Assembly: GCF_001485575.1 (NCBI RefSeq)
Contig: NZ_BCNB01000004.1
Location: forward strand, 99,504 to 163,503
Origin: Haloarcula sp. CBA1127
GTDB taxonomy: Archaea; Halobacteriota; Halobacteria; Halobacteriales; Haloarculaceae
Direction of reading: 5' to 3'
DNA length: 64,000 nt
The translations under genes and the position numbers were made by a program. Within the stretch, counting starts at the first letter, position 1, and each line of letters opens with the position of its first letter. This document shows positions 43,853 to 51,411 of the stretch, in pieces. The notes below the pieces were generated by a model. It ran no database searches and had not been told where the DNA came from. It was given only the letters and a program-made list of their open reading frames with translations.

Positions 43853-44475
43853 AGGTCTGTAACAGTCCCTGTGACAGTTTCACTGAGGCCTGGCATGAAC
43901 TCAAACAAACCGACTCAATTAGCTCTTACGACGCAACGACGTTCCATAACAAGCTCTTGGATGCTGTGCGACGAGACTCGATAAGTGACGAGCGAGCAGC
44001 GGATCTGCTCGGGGACGCAAAGAAGATCGCCACTGACGAGGGTCGTGATGCCACGAATGTCATCAACAGAGACAATGTATTCTCACGAAAACTCATTCAG
44101 CGGTACGCTGACTCTGATTCTACAGGCGTAGACACGCTGCGAAAGATGGACGAACTGGGGGAGGTTGATCTGCTAGACAGTCAAATCGATAGCAAGTATA
44201 AGCATGCTGATGACTTCGGTGTAAACGGGAACAAGAACCCGGAGAACAAAGAACGGTTCAAAGAGGCTATCGCTGAGCACGCGTTTGACCCTGATACCGA
44301 GGTAATCGAAAGGAAGTACAAGCGACTAGAAGGCGATCAATCAGTCACGCACATTTACAATTCGAGAACCGGTAACAACGTTATCGTGGACGATGGAGAG
44401 TTCTTGACTGGATACAAGCTGACTGCTGACCAACGTCAAAATATGGAAAGTACCGGGATTATTGATGGTGAATGA
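43663..44475 (+). CDS. orphan colicin D-type tRNase toxin module
   Basis: 270 residues in the frame after the 1-base deletion. The front (to about 60) is the shared pretoxin arm. The C-terminal ~95 residues have the colicin D nuclease pattern: KHADDFGVNGNKNPENKERF, AIAEHAFDPDTEV, THIYNSRTGNNVIVDDGEF and GYKLTADQRQNM. Colicin D cleaves tRNA-Arg isoacceptors in the anticodon loop; the His in the KHADDFG segment aligns with its catalytic region as I recall it. Without signal or promoter it is probably a stored tip. It overlaps its immunity gene (ATGA). Confidence 0.75.
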   Translation: MLLRMDDAATQRRFTRAYDSDAVDSDELSTAVKRYDELDPNQKSTADEMVARGGDDGVSLLDEQVCNSPCDSFTEAWHELKQTDSISSYDATTFHNKLLDAVRRDSISDERAADLLGDAKKIATDEGRDATNVINRDNVFSRKLIQRYADSDSTGVDTLRKMDELGEVDLLDSQIDSKYKHADDFGVNGNKNPENKERFKEAIAEHAFDPDTEVIERKYKRLEGDQSVTHIYNSRTGNNVIVDDGEFLTGYKLTADQRQNMESTGIIDGE

Positions 44476-44792
44476 CTATGAGCGCTAATGAGAGAGCGGA
44501 GAAATATCTGGATCTCATAACTTCCTATACAAATGGCAAAATGGAATCGTCAGAATTTATGCATAGATACTTGACAGAGTTCAAACAGGATTATCACGAT
44601 GTGCCTGCAGACGAACCATACGAAGTCCTCGAGCCGCTGTTCTTTGCATGTGATAGTTATTGTCCCCATACAGACCCTCAGGAGGTACGGGGCGGTATCG
44701 GTGAAGAGCAATTCTTCAAAGAAGCGGCCTATGCGCGGAGAGAACTGGAGGAGTTGCTGGACGAAATGGAGGAAAGCGGGTCCACCGAATAA
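44472..44792 (+). CDS. colicin D-type immunity protein
   Basis: 106 residues (ATG 44472, or 44478), four-base overlap with the toxin module. Acidic and helical, with the family's pattern: YLDLITSYTNGKMESSEFMH near the start, then LEPLFFACDSYC, IGEEQFF and ELEELLDEMEE. Colicin D immunity proteins are small acidic helical proteins that mimic tRNA and block the nuclease site. Its presence explains how the toxin module can be kept safely and would protect against kin that deploy this tip. Confidence 0.75.
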   Translation: MTMSANERAEKYLDLITSYTNGKMESSEFMHRYLTEFKQDYHDVPADEPYEVLEPLFFACDSYCPHTDPQEVRGGIGEEQFFKEAAYARRELEELLDEMEESGSTE

Positions 44793-44950
44793 TGGACGAA
44801 ATGAGCGATGACAACTCGATTACGCTCGAACTGACCCGGAACGGGGCGATTGTAATGCTGGAGTGATTAGAGCGAATTGATAAACCAGATGATAGGGAGA
44901 ACCTGGAACCGTTCGAAGCGGCTGTGTTGAGAGGCCGTTACCGCTGGTAA
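44792..44950 (+). pseudogene. small coupled ORF with in-frame TGA
   Basis: Its ATG overlaps the immunity stop (TAATG). It reads 24 codons (MDEMSDDNSITLELTRNGAI then VMLE), meets TGA, and continues in frame as LERIDKPDDRENLEPFEAAV to TAA at 44948. A Trp codon (TGG) changed to TGA would account for this. The protein is acidic and about 52 residues if read through. Family unknown; a second immunity-like or accessory gene is possible. Confidence 0.4.
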
Positions 44951-45009
44951 AGGATGTCACTGGCAACATGAGCGGGTTGTTGCTCCACATCTGAACAAGG
45001 CCGGGAATC

Positions 45010-45279
45010 CTACTCGTCGGCCTCCTCGTCGTCTTCCTCGGGCTGAATATCCCGAAGCCGACCACCGATCTCCTGCTCGTACTCTTCTAAGAGCTCGTAG
45101 AACTCTGCAATCGTCTCCTCAGCAGTCTCACCTTCCGCTGCAATCGTCATTCTGTCTTCGTCCCGTGTTTCGGTTCCTCGTTTCAGCCGGGCCTCCATAC
45201 TACAGCCGACATCTGTTCGTTTGACCTTCTCAACTGAGTCTGGAGCCGTGTCTTGATCTTCGTCTGTTTCGTTTGACAT
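45010..45279 (-). CDS. small acidic haloarchaeal protein, hypothetical
   Basis: 89 residues from ATG 45279. A short polar head is followed by a basic strand region (CSMEARLKRGTETRDEDRMT) and an acidic helix (ETIAEFYELLEEYEQEIGGR), ending in a run of Glu/Asp. It resembles a family common on haloarchaeal plasmids. The leader hairpin of this island lies 29 bases upstream. Role unknown. Confidence 0.6.
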   Translation of the reverse strand: MSNETDEDQDTAPDSVEKVKRTDVGCSMEARLKRGTETRDEDRMTIAAEGETAEETIAEFYELLEEYEQEIGGRLRDIQPEEDDEEADE

Positions 45280-45307
45280 GGTTCTTTTCAGGACGCTCTC
45301 ACTGGAA

Positions 45308-45335
45308 CGCCCCTCACCCGACTGGGGCACACAAA
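45308..45335 (-). promoter_or_regulatory. hairpin leader, copy 2
   Basis: Minus strand: TTTTGTGTGCCCCAGTCGGG followed by TGAGGGGCG. CCCC/GGGG stem; a second weaker hairpin lies between it and the ATG at 45279. In this copy a GTG in the leader would hit a stop, which shows that the leader itself is not coding. Confidence 0.7.
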
Positions 45336-45342
45336 ACAGTCG

Positions 45343-46166
45343 TCAATCGCTGCTCTCGAACGCATCCAGACTGGCCTGCTCGCTCGGGACGGATGTTGCA
45401 ACTGGAGCTGTTCGATCCTCCGTGCTCGCAGCTCTCTGTTGCTCTGGATTAGGGTCGTTGCTGTCCTCAACCGTATTCTCGAAGGCGTCGGTCACCCACT
45501 CACGAAGTTCAGAGACTTCCTCGTCGTCTAGCTCGCGAACGCTGCCGCCCAACGCAGAGTACGAGGTCTGCCACGCTCGTTGAAACTCAACGGTCAGCGA
45601 GTCGCCCTGAATGATATAGGCGTCCAGATTCAGGAAACAGCAATTCAGTGCTGTCATCCGGGCACACAGCGGGTCCTTGTCCTGCCCGAAAAGTAGCGCG
45701 TCTGGCTGCTTTCGACCGGCGACCAATAGCATCCGACCGCTCCCACAAGCCGGATCGAGAACTGTCTGCCGGGCATCGGTATCACCTTCATCTACAACGC
45801 CGGCGATTTCAGCGTCATCTCGCAGACGGTGTGTGGGGTGAAGTGCTGGCCGAAGGCATCGCTTGACATGCCATACTCCTCGTAGACAGCGCCCAGAACG
45901 TCAGCATCGGTGGCTGCCATTCGCTCTTGCAGCTGGCCGAACGCTTTCGAGAAGAGGTCGACTGACCGTTGCCCGTCGGGATGGTCCATGTTGCCGCGCT
46001 CGCGGTAGTCATCCACGATATCCAGATATGGGTCGTCTCGGCGCTGCAGTGCGAACAGCATGAGGTTGACCCAGTCTCGGAAAACGGTGTGGGCGCTGTG
46101 TCCTCGCTGGTGGATCTGCTCAAGCGTTTCAACAATCTCGTCGACGTCGATCTGTGGCGAAGCCAT
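45343..46166 (-). pseudogene. N6-DNA-methylase-like gene, frameshifted, no NPPY
   Basis: The N-terminal frame (46166-45792) contains FGQHFTPHTVCEM, the entry motif of HsdM-like N6-adenine methylases. A one-base loss at about 45815 shifts the frame; in the next frame the sequence reads through VLDPACGSGRMLLVAG (SAM-binding motif I) and then FGQDKDPLCARMTALNCCF. The catalytic NPPY motif expected after the QGDSL segment is not found. The gene looks dead by frameshift. Members of this short group may not methylate even when intact. Leader hairpin three bases before the ATG. Confidence 0.65.
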
Positions 46167-46167
46167 A

Positions 46168-46196
46168 CTCTCTCAGCCACCAGAGAGTCACAAAAT
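46168..46196 (-). promoter_or_regulatory. hairpin leader, copy 3
   Basis: Minus strand: ATTTTGTGACTCTCTGGTGG then CTGAGAGAG, directly abutting the ATG at 46166. CTCTC/GAGAG stem: same architecture as the CCCC/GGGG copies with compensating changes. Confidence 0.75.
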
Positions 46197-46309
46197 CTGG
46201 CCTGCCGGTTGGCGTCGCTCAGGAGTTCTACTCGTCGGTCTGATCAGTACGGCAAACTACCTACTGTTTTGTCTAAGGGGAAGTTCTCTCAACAACTCGG
46301 TGACGACTC

Positions 46310-46516
46310 TTACTCGACTTGGCTATTTGGGTCAAGTATGTAATAGACCACAGCTATTGTGACAGATATCGACACCGCCTGAATAGGTATCCAATTGCCC
46401 AGTAACAGGGAGAATGCAAGGAAAGCAATGCCAGTTAGAATACCTGTCAGAACTGCGAATGCTCCGCGCGAGAGAGTCCGTATCCGCGCATCTACACGAC
46501 GATAGAGATGCTTCAC
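46310..46516 (-). CDS. small two-helix membrane protein
   Basis: 68 residues from a GTG. A basic N-terminus (KHLYRRVDARIRTLSR) precedes two hydrophobic segments, FAVLTGILTGIAFLAFSLLL and VSISVTIAVVYYIL. More AT-rich than its neighbours and without the leader hairpin, so it may have a separate origin. Family unknown. Confidence 0.5.
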   Translation of the reverse strand: MKHLYRRVDARIRTLSRGAFAVLTGILTGIAFLAFSLLLGNWIPIQAVSISVTIAVVYYILDPNSQVE

Positions 46517-46622
46517 AGTACCAAGATAATCTCAACTGTTCCATATAAGTCTGGTCGATTTGCACGCTCACTGAATAGTCGTTTCAACCGCGCTCACAAG
46601 CAAAGAAACCCTTCTACAGTAG

Positions 46623-47063
46623 TTACAGTAGGCCGTACAGGTCTTCGACCAAGCGTCGATAGCAGTCTTGACTGGAGTCCGGAACCGGATCGACCTCTTC
46701 TCTGTCCTTCGCGATGACACTGGCGAACTGCCTGGGCGGCTTCCAACTGTCGTCTGTTTCCCGGGCATCCAACTCTCTCATAAGCGCGTGTTCACCGTCA
46801 GCGGTGACGTACAGTACGCGAAGCCCCGGCTTCTCGCTCAGCGGCCCTCTAAGTAACTTCCCGGTTCGTGTATTGACCAACCACTCAAGCCGGAGCCCTG
46901 CCCGGCACTGGATCGCGTACAGCTGCACCTCGTCTTCTTCGGGAGGTTCTGTGCGGCCCTTGTCGGCCCACGATTGGGGCAGCGACCGGTTGTCAGACTC
47001 GTCTTTCCAGCGCCATTTTAGCTTTTTCTGACCGCGATTACCACGTCGGTATTTACTGCTCAT
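46623..47063 (-). CDS. hypothetical protein of the hairpin-leader island
   Basis: 146 residues. Strongly basic head (SSKYRRGNRGQKKLKWRWKD), then an acidic/beta middle (EDEVQLYAIQCRAGLRLEWL) and LRVLYVTADGEHALMRELDA. No motif I can name; the basic head suggests nucleic-acid contact. Its hairpin leader ends nine bases before the ATG. Confidence 0.6.
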   Translation of the reverse strand: MSSKYRRGNRGQKKLKWRWKDESDNRSLPQSWADKGRTEPPEEDEVQLYAIQCRAGLRLEWLVNTRTGKLLRGPLSEKPGLRVLYVTADGEHALMRELDARETDDSWKPPRQFASVIAKDREEVDPVPDSSQDCYRRLVEDLYGLL

Positions 47064-47071
47064 TATTGTAT

Positions 47072-47099
47072 TCTCTCAGCCACTAGAGAAACACAAAAT
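47072..47099 (-). promoter_or_regulatory. hairpin leader, copy 4
   Basis: Minus strand: ATTTTGTGTTTCTCTAGTGG then CTGAGAGAA, upstream of ATG 47063. TTCTCT/AGAGAA stem. Confidence 0.75.
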
Positions 47100-47168
47100 T
47101 CGCTTCTTATTGCCTCTAAGACAACTTTTTTTTGCTGTTTGAGAATTTAATGGTTAGTACGAGGACTC

Positions 47169-47561
47169 ATGATGAAAACAGCCGAGTCCCCCGCCACGAC
47201 TAGCGAGTGTTCGCCCCCAGACCAGTGGATATCCCGCCAACCCAGTGGGACCCGCGATCTTGATTTCCGGCAGATTCGTGACGACCGGTCAGCGACGTGG
47301 AACGCTGCGCTCGATGCCGATGTCGATGTAACGGAGGGCGGTCGTCCGGACCTGTTCCTTGTCTTCGTCGACGACGACTGTCCGGTAAACTGCTCGCTGG
47401 CCGAGCATCCCAACGGGACCCACGCTGGCTGGTGCAGCTGCGAGGTCTTCCAGGCGACGACCGTCTGCCCGCATCTCTGTGTTCTTCGCCAGTACGCTGC
47501 CCTCGGCGATCTCGGCCTTCCAGAACGAACAAACGATAGTCAGTCGTCGTCTGCTGTGTAA
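47169..47561 (+). CDS. SWIM zinc-finger protein
   Basis: 130 residues; the only plus-strand gene of the island. The C-terminal half holds a SWIM-type finger, C-x-C ... C-x-H: WCSCEVFQATTVCPHLCVLR. The front has RQPSGTRDLDFRQIRDDRSA and a VDVTEGGRPDLFLVFVDDDC strand region. SWIM domains bind DNA or proteins. Its 3' end overlaps the convergent RelE-like toxin gene by 22 bases. It has no hairpin leader. Confidence 0.65.
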   Translation: MMKTAESPATTSECSPPDQWISRQPSGTRDLDFRQIRDDRSATWNAALDADVDVTEGGRPDLFLVFVDDDCPVNCSLAEHPNGTHAGWCSCEVFQATTVCPHLCVLRQYAALGDLGLPERTNDSQSSSAV

Positions 47562-47827
47562 GCACCACTCCGGTGTTCGATTCTGTGGACTTCAAGAACC
47601 GAGGCATCGTGTGCGAGTACACACGCAAGACGGTACGTACCAACCCGAAGCTTCCAGAACGGCCCGCCAGTCAGCGGCTCTAGGAAATCCTTTGGCTCCC
47701 GCCACGTTGAGTCAACAACCTCATCGAGTTTTGAAACGATTCGGTCCTGAACGTGCGTATCAAGATCACTGAATTGCCCAGTAGCACGCTCAGTGAACTT
47801 CCACGTCCACTCCTCGTCACTCGTCAT
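47540..47827 (-). CDS. RelE/ParE-family toxin
   Basis: 95 residues. Fold signatures: WTWKFTERATGQFSDLDTHV, helix DRIVSKLDEVVDS, then PLTGGPFWKLRVGTYRLACV and VLEVHRIEHRSGAY. RelE-type toxins cut mRNA on the ribosome; ParE-type ones poison gyrase. Sequence alone does not decide. Its start overlaps the antitoxin stop by 11 bases, so antitoxin is made first. Confidence 0.8.
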   Translation of the reverse strand: MTSDEEWTWKFTERATGQFSDLDTHVQDRIVSKLDEVVDSTWREPKDFLEPLTGGPFWKLRVGTYRLACVLAHDASVLEVHRIEHRSGAYTADDD

Positions 47828-48113
47828 TACCGTCTGGATCCATCATCGCACGGACTTCCTCACGCGAAACCAGTTCAGCATCACCCACGCGGAGATCGTG
47901 CTCGCTCGCGGCGATCTGTTTCCACCCACTCCGACTAAATGCGGGATGTTTCACTGCATCCCGAGCGACGTGGCGAAGGAACTCGCTCCGTGAGTTGAAC
48001 CCCTCTTCTTGCCACGTCGCATCGATATCCTCAAGAAAGGATTTGCTCAATCGGAGGTTTATTTGTACCATCTCTGGACCACCGTTTCCAGTATCGCTAT
48101 CTGCATCAGACAT
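47817..48113 (-). CDS. ribbon-helix-helix antitoxin
   Basis: 98 residues. RHH domain at about 14-50: MVQINLRLSKSFLEDIDATW then NSRSEFLRHVARDAV. The C-terminal acidic tail would wrap the toxin, and the RHH dimer probably binds the promoter for autoregulation. Pairs with the RelE-like gene downstream. Confidence 0.8.
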   Translation of the reverse strand: MSDADSDTGNGGPEMVQINLRLSKSFLEDIDATWQEEGFNSRSEFLRHVARDAVKHPAFSRSGWKQIAASEHDLRVGDAELVSREEVRAMMDPDGNDE

Positions 48114-48195
48114 ATACAGATGCTATACGCTGGTGTAGTATAATTCTTCACCTATTGTCGGGAGCATGAGTACTCTGCCGAATAGTGTATCGTCA

Positions 48196-48582
48196 TCAGT
48201 CGTTGCTCACCGTGACATCAGTCAGTGGCCGGACATCAACACGTCCAGTCCGGTCGTGGTCAAGACACTGGCACAGTCGCTTCCGAACCGTCGCTCGCGA
48301 ACACGGTTCGACGCCAACACCCAATCGTGGATCGTCTCGAATCTGAACATACTCCGCGTCGACGTCCAGTTGCGTGTGCTCGACCCGACACCAGATTGTC
48401 TTCTCCCCTTCCTGCCCTAGGTCGGTCACATACCGAGCAGCCAGCGCTTCGTGGTGAAGGTCGACGAGAACTCGTTCGACAAACGATACGACCTTCGTTG
48501 GCGACCGCAGCGCTGGGACCGACCCAAGAGCAGTCTCGGAGTCGTGCTGTGCCGCCGATTCGGGAGTATCAGTTACAGACAT
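48196..48582 (-). CDS. hypothetical protein of the hairpin-leader island
   Basis: 128 residues from ATG 48582. VVSFVERVLVDLHHEALAAR is an amphipathic helix, followed by strand-like segments (KTIWCRVEHTQLDVDAEYVQ) and a Cys-containing tail (SRATVRKRLCQCLDHDR). Family not recognised. A leader hairpin lies upstream at 48614. Confidence 0.6.
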   Translation of the reverse strand: MSVTDTPESAAQHDSETALGSVPALRSPTKVVSFVERVLVDLHHEALAARYVTDLGQEGEKTIWCRVEHTQLDVDAEYVQIRDDPRLGVGVEPCSRATVRKRLCQCLDHDRTGRVDVRPLTDVTVSND

Positions 48583-48613
48583 ACGTTCTCTCGCAGGACG
48601 CGCTTTCTGGCTT

Positions 48614-48642
48614 GCCCTGCACCCCATCGGGGCACGCAAAAC
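48614..48642 (-). promoter_or_regulatory. hairpin leader, copy 5
   Basis: Minus strand: TTTTGCGTGCCCCGATGGGG then TGCAGGG, 32 bases upstream of ATG 48582. CCCC/GGGG stem; the usual TGAG is TGCAG here. Confidence 0.65.
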
Positions 48643-48658
48643 AGGCCGTCGCGATGTC

Positions 48659-49558
48659 TCAACCAACGATGTGCTCCTCGATCTGCTGGAACCACTGACG
48701 GACTGTCGACGGGTTCAGATCCATCGCCTCGCCGATCGTCGCCTGTGTGAGTCGTATATCTGACTCCCGGCTAGCGAGGTCCAGAGCGCCGGCTGCAACG
48801 CCATCCGGTCGCCCGTTGACCTCAGCGGACTCGGTTGCCCGCTCTGCCAGTTCGAGTGCCCGCTGGCGAACCTCCGGCGCAACGTCAAGCGGGAGATCCG
48901 AGCAAATCCGTGCCACCCAGTCCACCGGGAGCGATACCGGAATCGAGAGTTCGAGTTCCACGAGGAACGTCCGGTAGCAGTTCCATATACGTGAGTCGGA
49001 ACACCGAGCAACGTCAGCTACTGTATCCATCGTCACGAGCCCGTTGCATCGGCAGGCAGCGTACACAGCGGCCGCTGCACCGCCTTCAATCGACCGGCCG
49101 ACTAGCAGGTCCTCGTCCTGCGCCTCCCGGAAGAACGTGGATGCCTGCTCTTTCACCGACCGACTTTCAGACAACGCACTCGCGATGCGTCGGACTTCAC
49201 CGAGCCCGTGAGCAAGGTTCCGGTCGCGCTTGCTGGTGTACTTCGACCGACCGTGGAGCCGCCGCTGGCGAGCAAGCCGTCGACGCCGTCTCGAAGGGAT
49301 GTCTGCACTATCGACGCTCCCAATGTTCGTCGACAGGCCTCGGTCGTGGCGAGTGGCCGTCCGGGGGGCACCCGTCCGCTTCTGTTCCTCCCGATTGTAC
49401 GTTCGCCACTCCGGCCCGTGGTCGATCTGGTCTTGTTCGGTCACCCAGCCACAGTTCTCGCAGTGCGTTTCCCGCCCGCTGCTATCGAGCGTGCCGTCGC
49501 ACTCGGGACAGCCCTGTGCAGCTGCAAACAGCTCTGTCTGGACAGTTTGTGAAGACAT
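48659..49558 (-). CDS. tfb: accessory transcription initiation factor TFB
   Basis: 299 residues from ATG 49558. N-terminal zinc ribbon (CPECDG ... HCENCG), a B-reader/linker region (EWRTYNREEQKRTGAPRTAT and DRGLSTNIG), then two cyclin-like repeats (about 105-200 and 205-299) with GAAAAVYAACRCNG and VAAGALDLASRES. TFB bridges TBP and RNA polymerase. Haloarchaea carry several tfb genes that steer different gene sets; this one sits inside the accessory island and has the island's own leader hairpin, so it may favour island promoters. Confidence 0.9.
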   Translation of the reverse strand: MSSQTVQTELFAAAQGCPECDGTLDSSGRETHCENCGWVTEQDQIDHGPEWRTYNREEQKRTGAPRTATRHDRGLSTNIGSVDSADIPSRRRRRLARQRRLHGRSKYTSKRDRNLAHGLGEVRRIASALSESRSVKEQASTFFREAQDEDLLVGRSIEGGAAAAVYAACRCNGLVTMDTVADVARCSDSRIWNCYRTFLVELELSIPVSLPVDWVARICSDLPLDVAPEVRQRALELAERATESAEVNGRPDGVAAGALDLASRESDIRLTQATIGEAMDLNPSTVRQWFQQIEEHIVG

Positions 49559-49568
49559 TGAGAAGATC

Positions 49569-49598
49569 CCTCTCACCCGACTGGAGGCTCAGAAAACA
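49569..49598 (-). promoter_or_regulatory. hairpin leader of the TFB gene, copy 6
   Basis: Minus strand: GTTTTCTGAGCCTCCAGTCG then GGTGAGAGGG, ending 11 bases before ATG 49558. CCTC/GAGG-type stem. Confidence 0.7.
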
Positions 49599-49613
49599 CG
49601 CTGCGGCGCCCGG

Positions 49614-50300
49614 TCAGGCGTCGGGCAGTTTCCCATCCGGGCGCGGGACTCGCTTGGCTTCGATCTCGATCTCGACCCGGCGACGGTGCTTGCATCGCTC
49701 GGCGGTATCGGGACAACTGCATGTCTCCTCAAGCACGTCAACCTCGTACCGGCTCTCTGACGCCGAGTGGACCTCGTAGCGACCGGGCTTTGCGAGAAAG
49801 GAGACGTCGATGTCTTCCCGTTTCGCTCGCTTCGTACGCGGTTCATCCTCGGAGGTGACGGCCAATGGGTCCTCCGTGGGGTCTGTGACGCCGCCGTCGT
49901 CGAACCGAACCTGCATGACTCCGCCGTCAGCGACCGCTTTTCGAGGTTCGCCGTCGACGTGCATACCGAACTGGTCGTCGAGAGCGTCATCGTCGACCCA
50001 TTGTGGGATGGGTCGCTCGCCGGTCGCGAAGGCGACTCGCTTCTCGTGCTTGCACTCTTTTCCGGGATTGTACTGCTTCCACGGGCACTCACAACTCTCC
50101 GTTCGAGTGTCGACAAGGTACTCTGAACCAGACCCGGAGTTGACCAGGAAGAGGTCGTCGGCGTTTCGTGCCCGACCAACCGAGTCCATCACAGTCATCA
50201 CTTGGGTCAACGCCGAAACAGTGCGGCTGTTCGGGCTGGCCTCTGCAATCTCACTCTCGTCGATGCTGCCGGCGTCGCTACTGGATTCTGTGGTAGCCAT
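49614..50300 (-). CDS. protein with two SWIM-like zinc fingers
   Basis: 228 residues from ATG 50300. Two C-x-C ... C-x-H clusters: CECPWKQYNPGKECKHEKRV (about 70-90) and CSCPDTAERCKHRRRVEIE (about 197). Between them lies an acidic linker. Duplicate SWIM-type fingers suggest DNA or protein contacts; together with the 47169 gene this makes two such proteins in the island. Leader hairpin upstream. Confidence 0.7.
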   Translation of the reverse strand: MATTESSSDAGSIDESEIAEASPNSRTVSALTQVMTVMDSVGRARNADDLFLVNSGSGSEYLVDTRTESCECPWKQYNPGKECKHEKRVAFATGERPIPQWVDDDALDDQFGMHVDGEPRKAVADGGVMQVRFDDGGVTDPTEDPLAVTSEDEPRTKRAKREDIDVSFLAKPGRYEVHSASESRYEVDVLEETCSCPDTAERCKHRRRVEIEIEAKRVPRPDGKLPDA

Positions 50301-50331
50301 GAATGACAGGCGGCACGCCCTCTCTAGGACG

Positions 50332-50360
50332 CCCCTCACCCCACAGGGGCGCAGAAAATT
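50332..50360 (-). promoter_or_regulatory. hairpin leader, copy 7
   Basis: Minus strand: AATTTTCTGCGCCCCTGTGG then GGTGAGGGGCG. CCCCT/AGGGG stem. A second hairpin (GCGTCCTAGAGAGGGCGTGC) lies between it and ATG 50300. Confidence 0.75.
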
Positions 50361-50429
50361 CGAGGATTAGAGTCGTTGTGAGGGGGTGAATCTATTCTCG
50401 GGCAGGAGTGGGCAGTACGGAGGAGAGAG

Positions 50430-50822
50430 TTAACACGAGTACGCGAATCTGATGTCTTCTGGTTCAACTAAGATTTGAACGTCTTCCCCGTCGTGCGAAC
50501 AGAGAAGGTCATCCCCGGCAGGTTCGTATTCGTGTCTTATCTCGTCTCTACCATCTCGTGAGACAACGAGATGGTCAACGCGATTTTCGACACCCTGTGA
50601 TTCGTCACCGTGCCCCGCTGACAACGAGTACGAGTGATCGAGTAACAGGGAGCCATCTCTCGCGTAGACGGCTACAGAAAGCGAGACCTGTTGATCAGTG
50701 TGGTTCCTCGGGATGATTTCGACGGTCGTTCCTTCTCCACTCCGCTCTCCGTCAAGGCCGAGGCAACCAGTTATTGTGAGACTGCACCCAAGAGCGGTGG
50801 AGAGGAGGGCACGTCGTTTCAC
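50430..50822 (-). CDS. secreted lipoprotein, hypothetical
   Basis: 131 residues from GTG 50822, which gives a clean signal: KRRALLSTALGCSLTITGC, lipobox Cys about 20. A longer frame from 50879 adds 19 residues before it and is less likely. The mature part is beta-rich (TTVEIIPRNHTDQQVSLSVA) with two Cys that could pair (LLCSHDG and the final YSC). Similar in plan to the 27794 lipoprotein. Family unknown. Confidence 0.6.
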   Translation of the reverse strand: MKRRALLSTALGCSLTITGCLGLDGERSGEGTTVEIIPRNHTDQQVSLSVAVYARDGSLLLDHSYSLSAGHGDESQGVENRVDHLVVSRDGRDEIRHEYEPAGDDLLCSHDGEDVQILVEPEDIRFAYSC

Positions 50823-50941
50823 GCACAAAATTCCAGTTGGAATCTGGAAAAGCCTTCTCACCGGTTTGTAGGTACGCACGCTTACTGAGCAGACGTTACA
50901 GCCAGCACCACGGCTAAAGAACCTGCCTTCTCACCGTCCAG

Positions 50942-51157
50942 TTAGAGCTCGGTCGCCTGCATCTGTTCGTGGGCGTCAGGATTGACCACCGGGATGACGC
51001 CCTCAATCTCTTCCTTGCCATACTCCTCACGAATCAGATCATGGATATCGTTCGCGAGGGCAACAGCCTCGTCTTGCTTGGAGGAACTCGCCTCGTTTTC
51101 GGGGAAGTCAGCTGGCCCGATACCCTCAACAATGATGAACAGGTGGTCGTCACTCAT
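50942..51157 (-). CDS. small hypothetical protein
   Basis: 71 residues from ATG 51157, overlapping the stop of the upstream gene by eight bases. DDHLFIIVEGIGPADFPENE then a helix (DEAVALANDIHDLIREEYGK) and IEGVIPVVNPDAH. Compact acidic alpha/beta protein; no known family. Co-transcribed with 51150-51353. Confidence 0.6.
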   Translation of the reverse strand: MSDDHLFIIVEGIGPADFPENEASSSKQDEAVALANDIHDLIREEYGKEEIEGVIPVVNPDAHEQMQATEL

Positions 51158-51353
51158 TGTCGACCTCCTCGACGAGTAGCGTTGTTTCGGGCAATGTATC
51201 GCGGGAGGTTGACAGGCTCTCCAAAGTCTCCAGCGTTTCCTCGACCAACTCGACCAGTGCCTCCGAGGCATCGCCAAAGTGAACGATGGCGTCGGGGTCG
51301 GGATAACTGTCGTATTGCTGTGCAGTCGCCTTGTCTGTCTCGTTCTTACTCAT
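51150..51353 (-). CDS. small hypothetical protein
   Basis: 67 residues from ATG 51353: SKNETDKATAQQYDSYPDPD then a long helix (EALVELVEETLETLESL). The N-terminus and leader match those of the 51587-51952 gene (SKNKTDETAAQQCDSLDIDP), so the two genes share a start region while their bodies differ. Confidence 0.6.
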   Translation of the reverse strand: MSKNETDKATAQQYDSYPDPDAIVHFGDASEALVELVEETLETLESLSTSRDTLPETTLLVEEVDNE

Positions 51354-51384
51354 AATCGGTATGTAGAGCGCCCTCAGTGGGACG

Positions 51385-51411
51385 CCCCTCACCCCACTGG
51401 GGCACAGAAAT
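51385..51411 (-). promoter_or_regulatory. hairpin leader, copy 8
   Basis: Minus strand: TTTCTGTGCCCCAGTGGGGT then GAGGGGCG, followed by a second hairpin (GCGTCCCACTGAGGGCGC). Nearly identical through to the ATG with copy 9. Confidence 0.8.
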
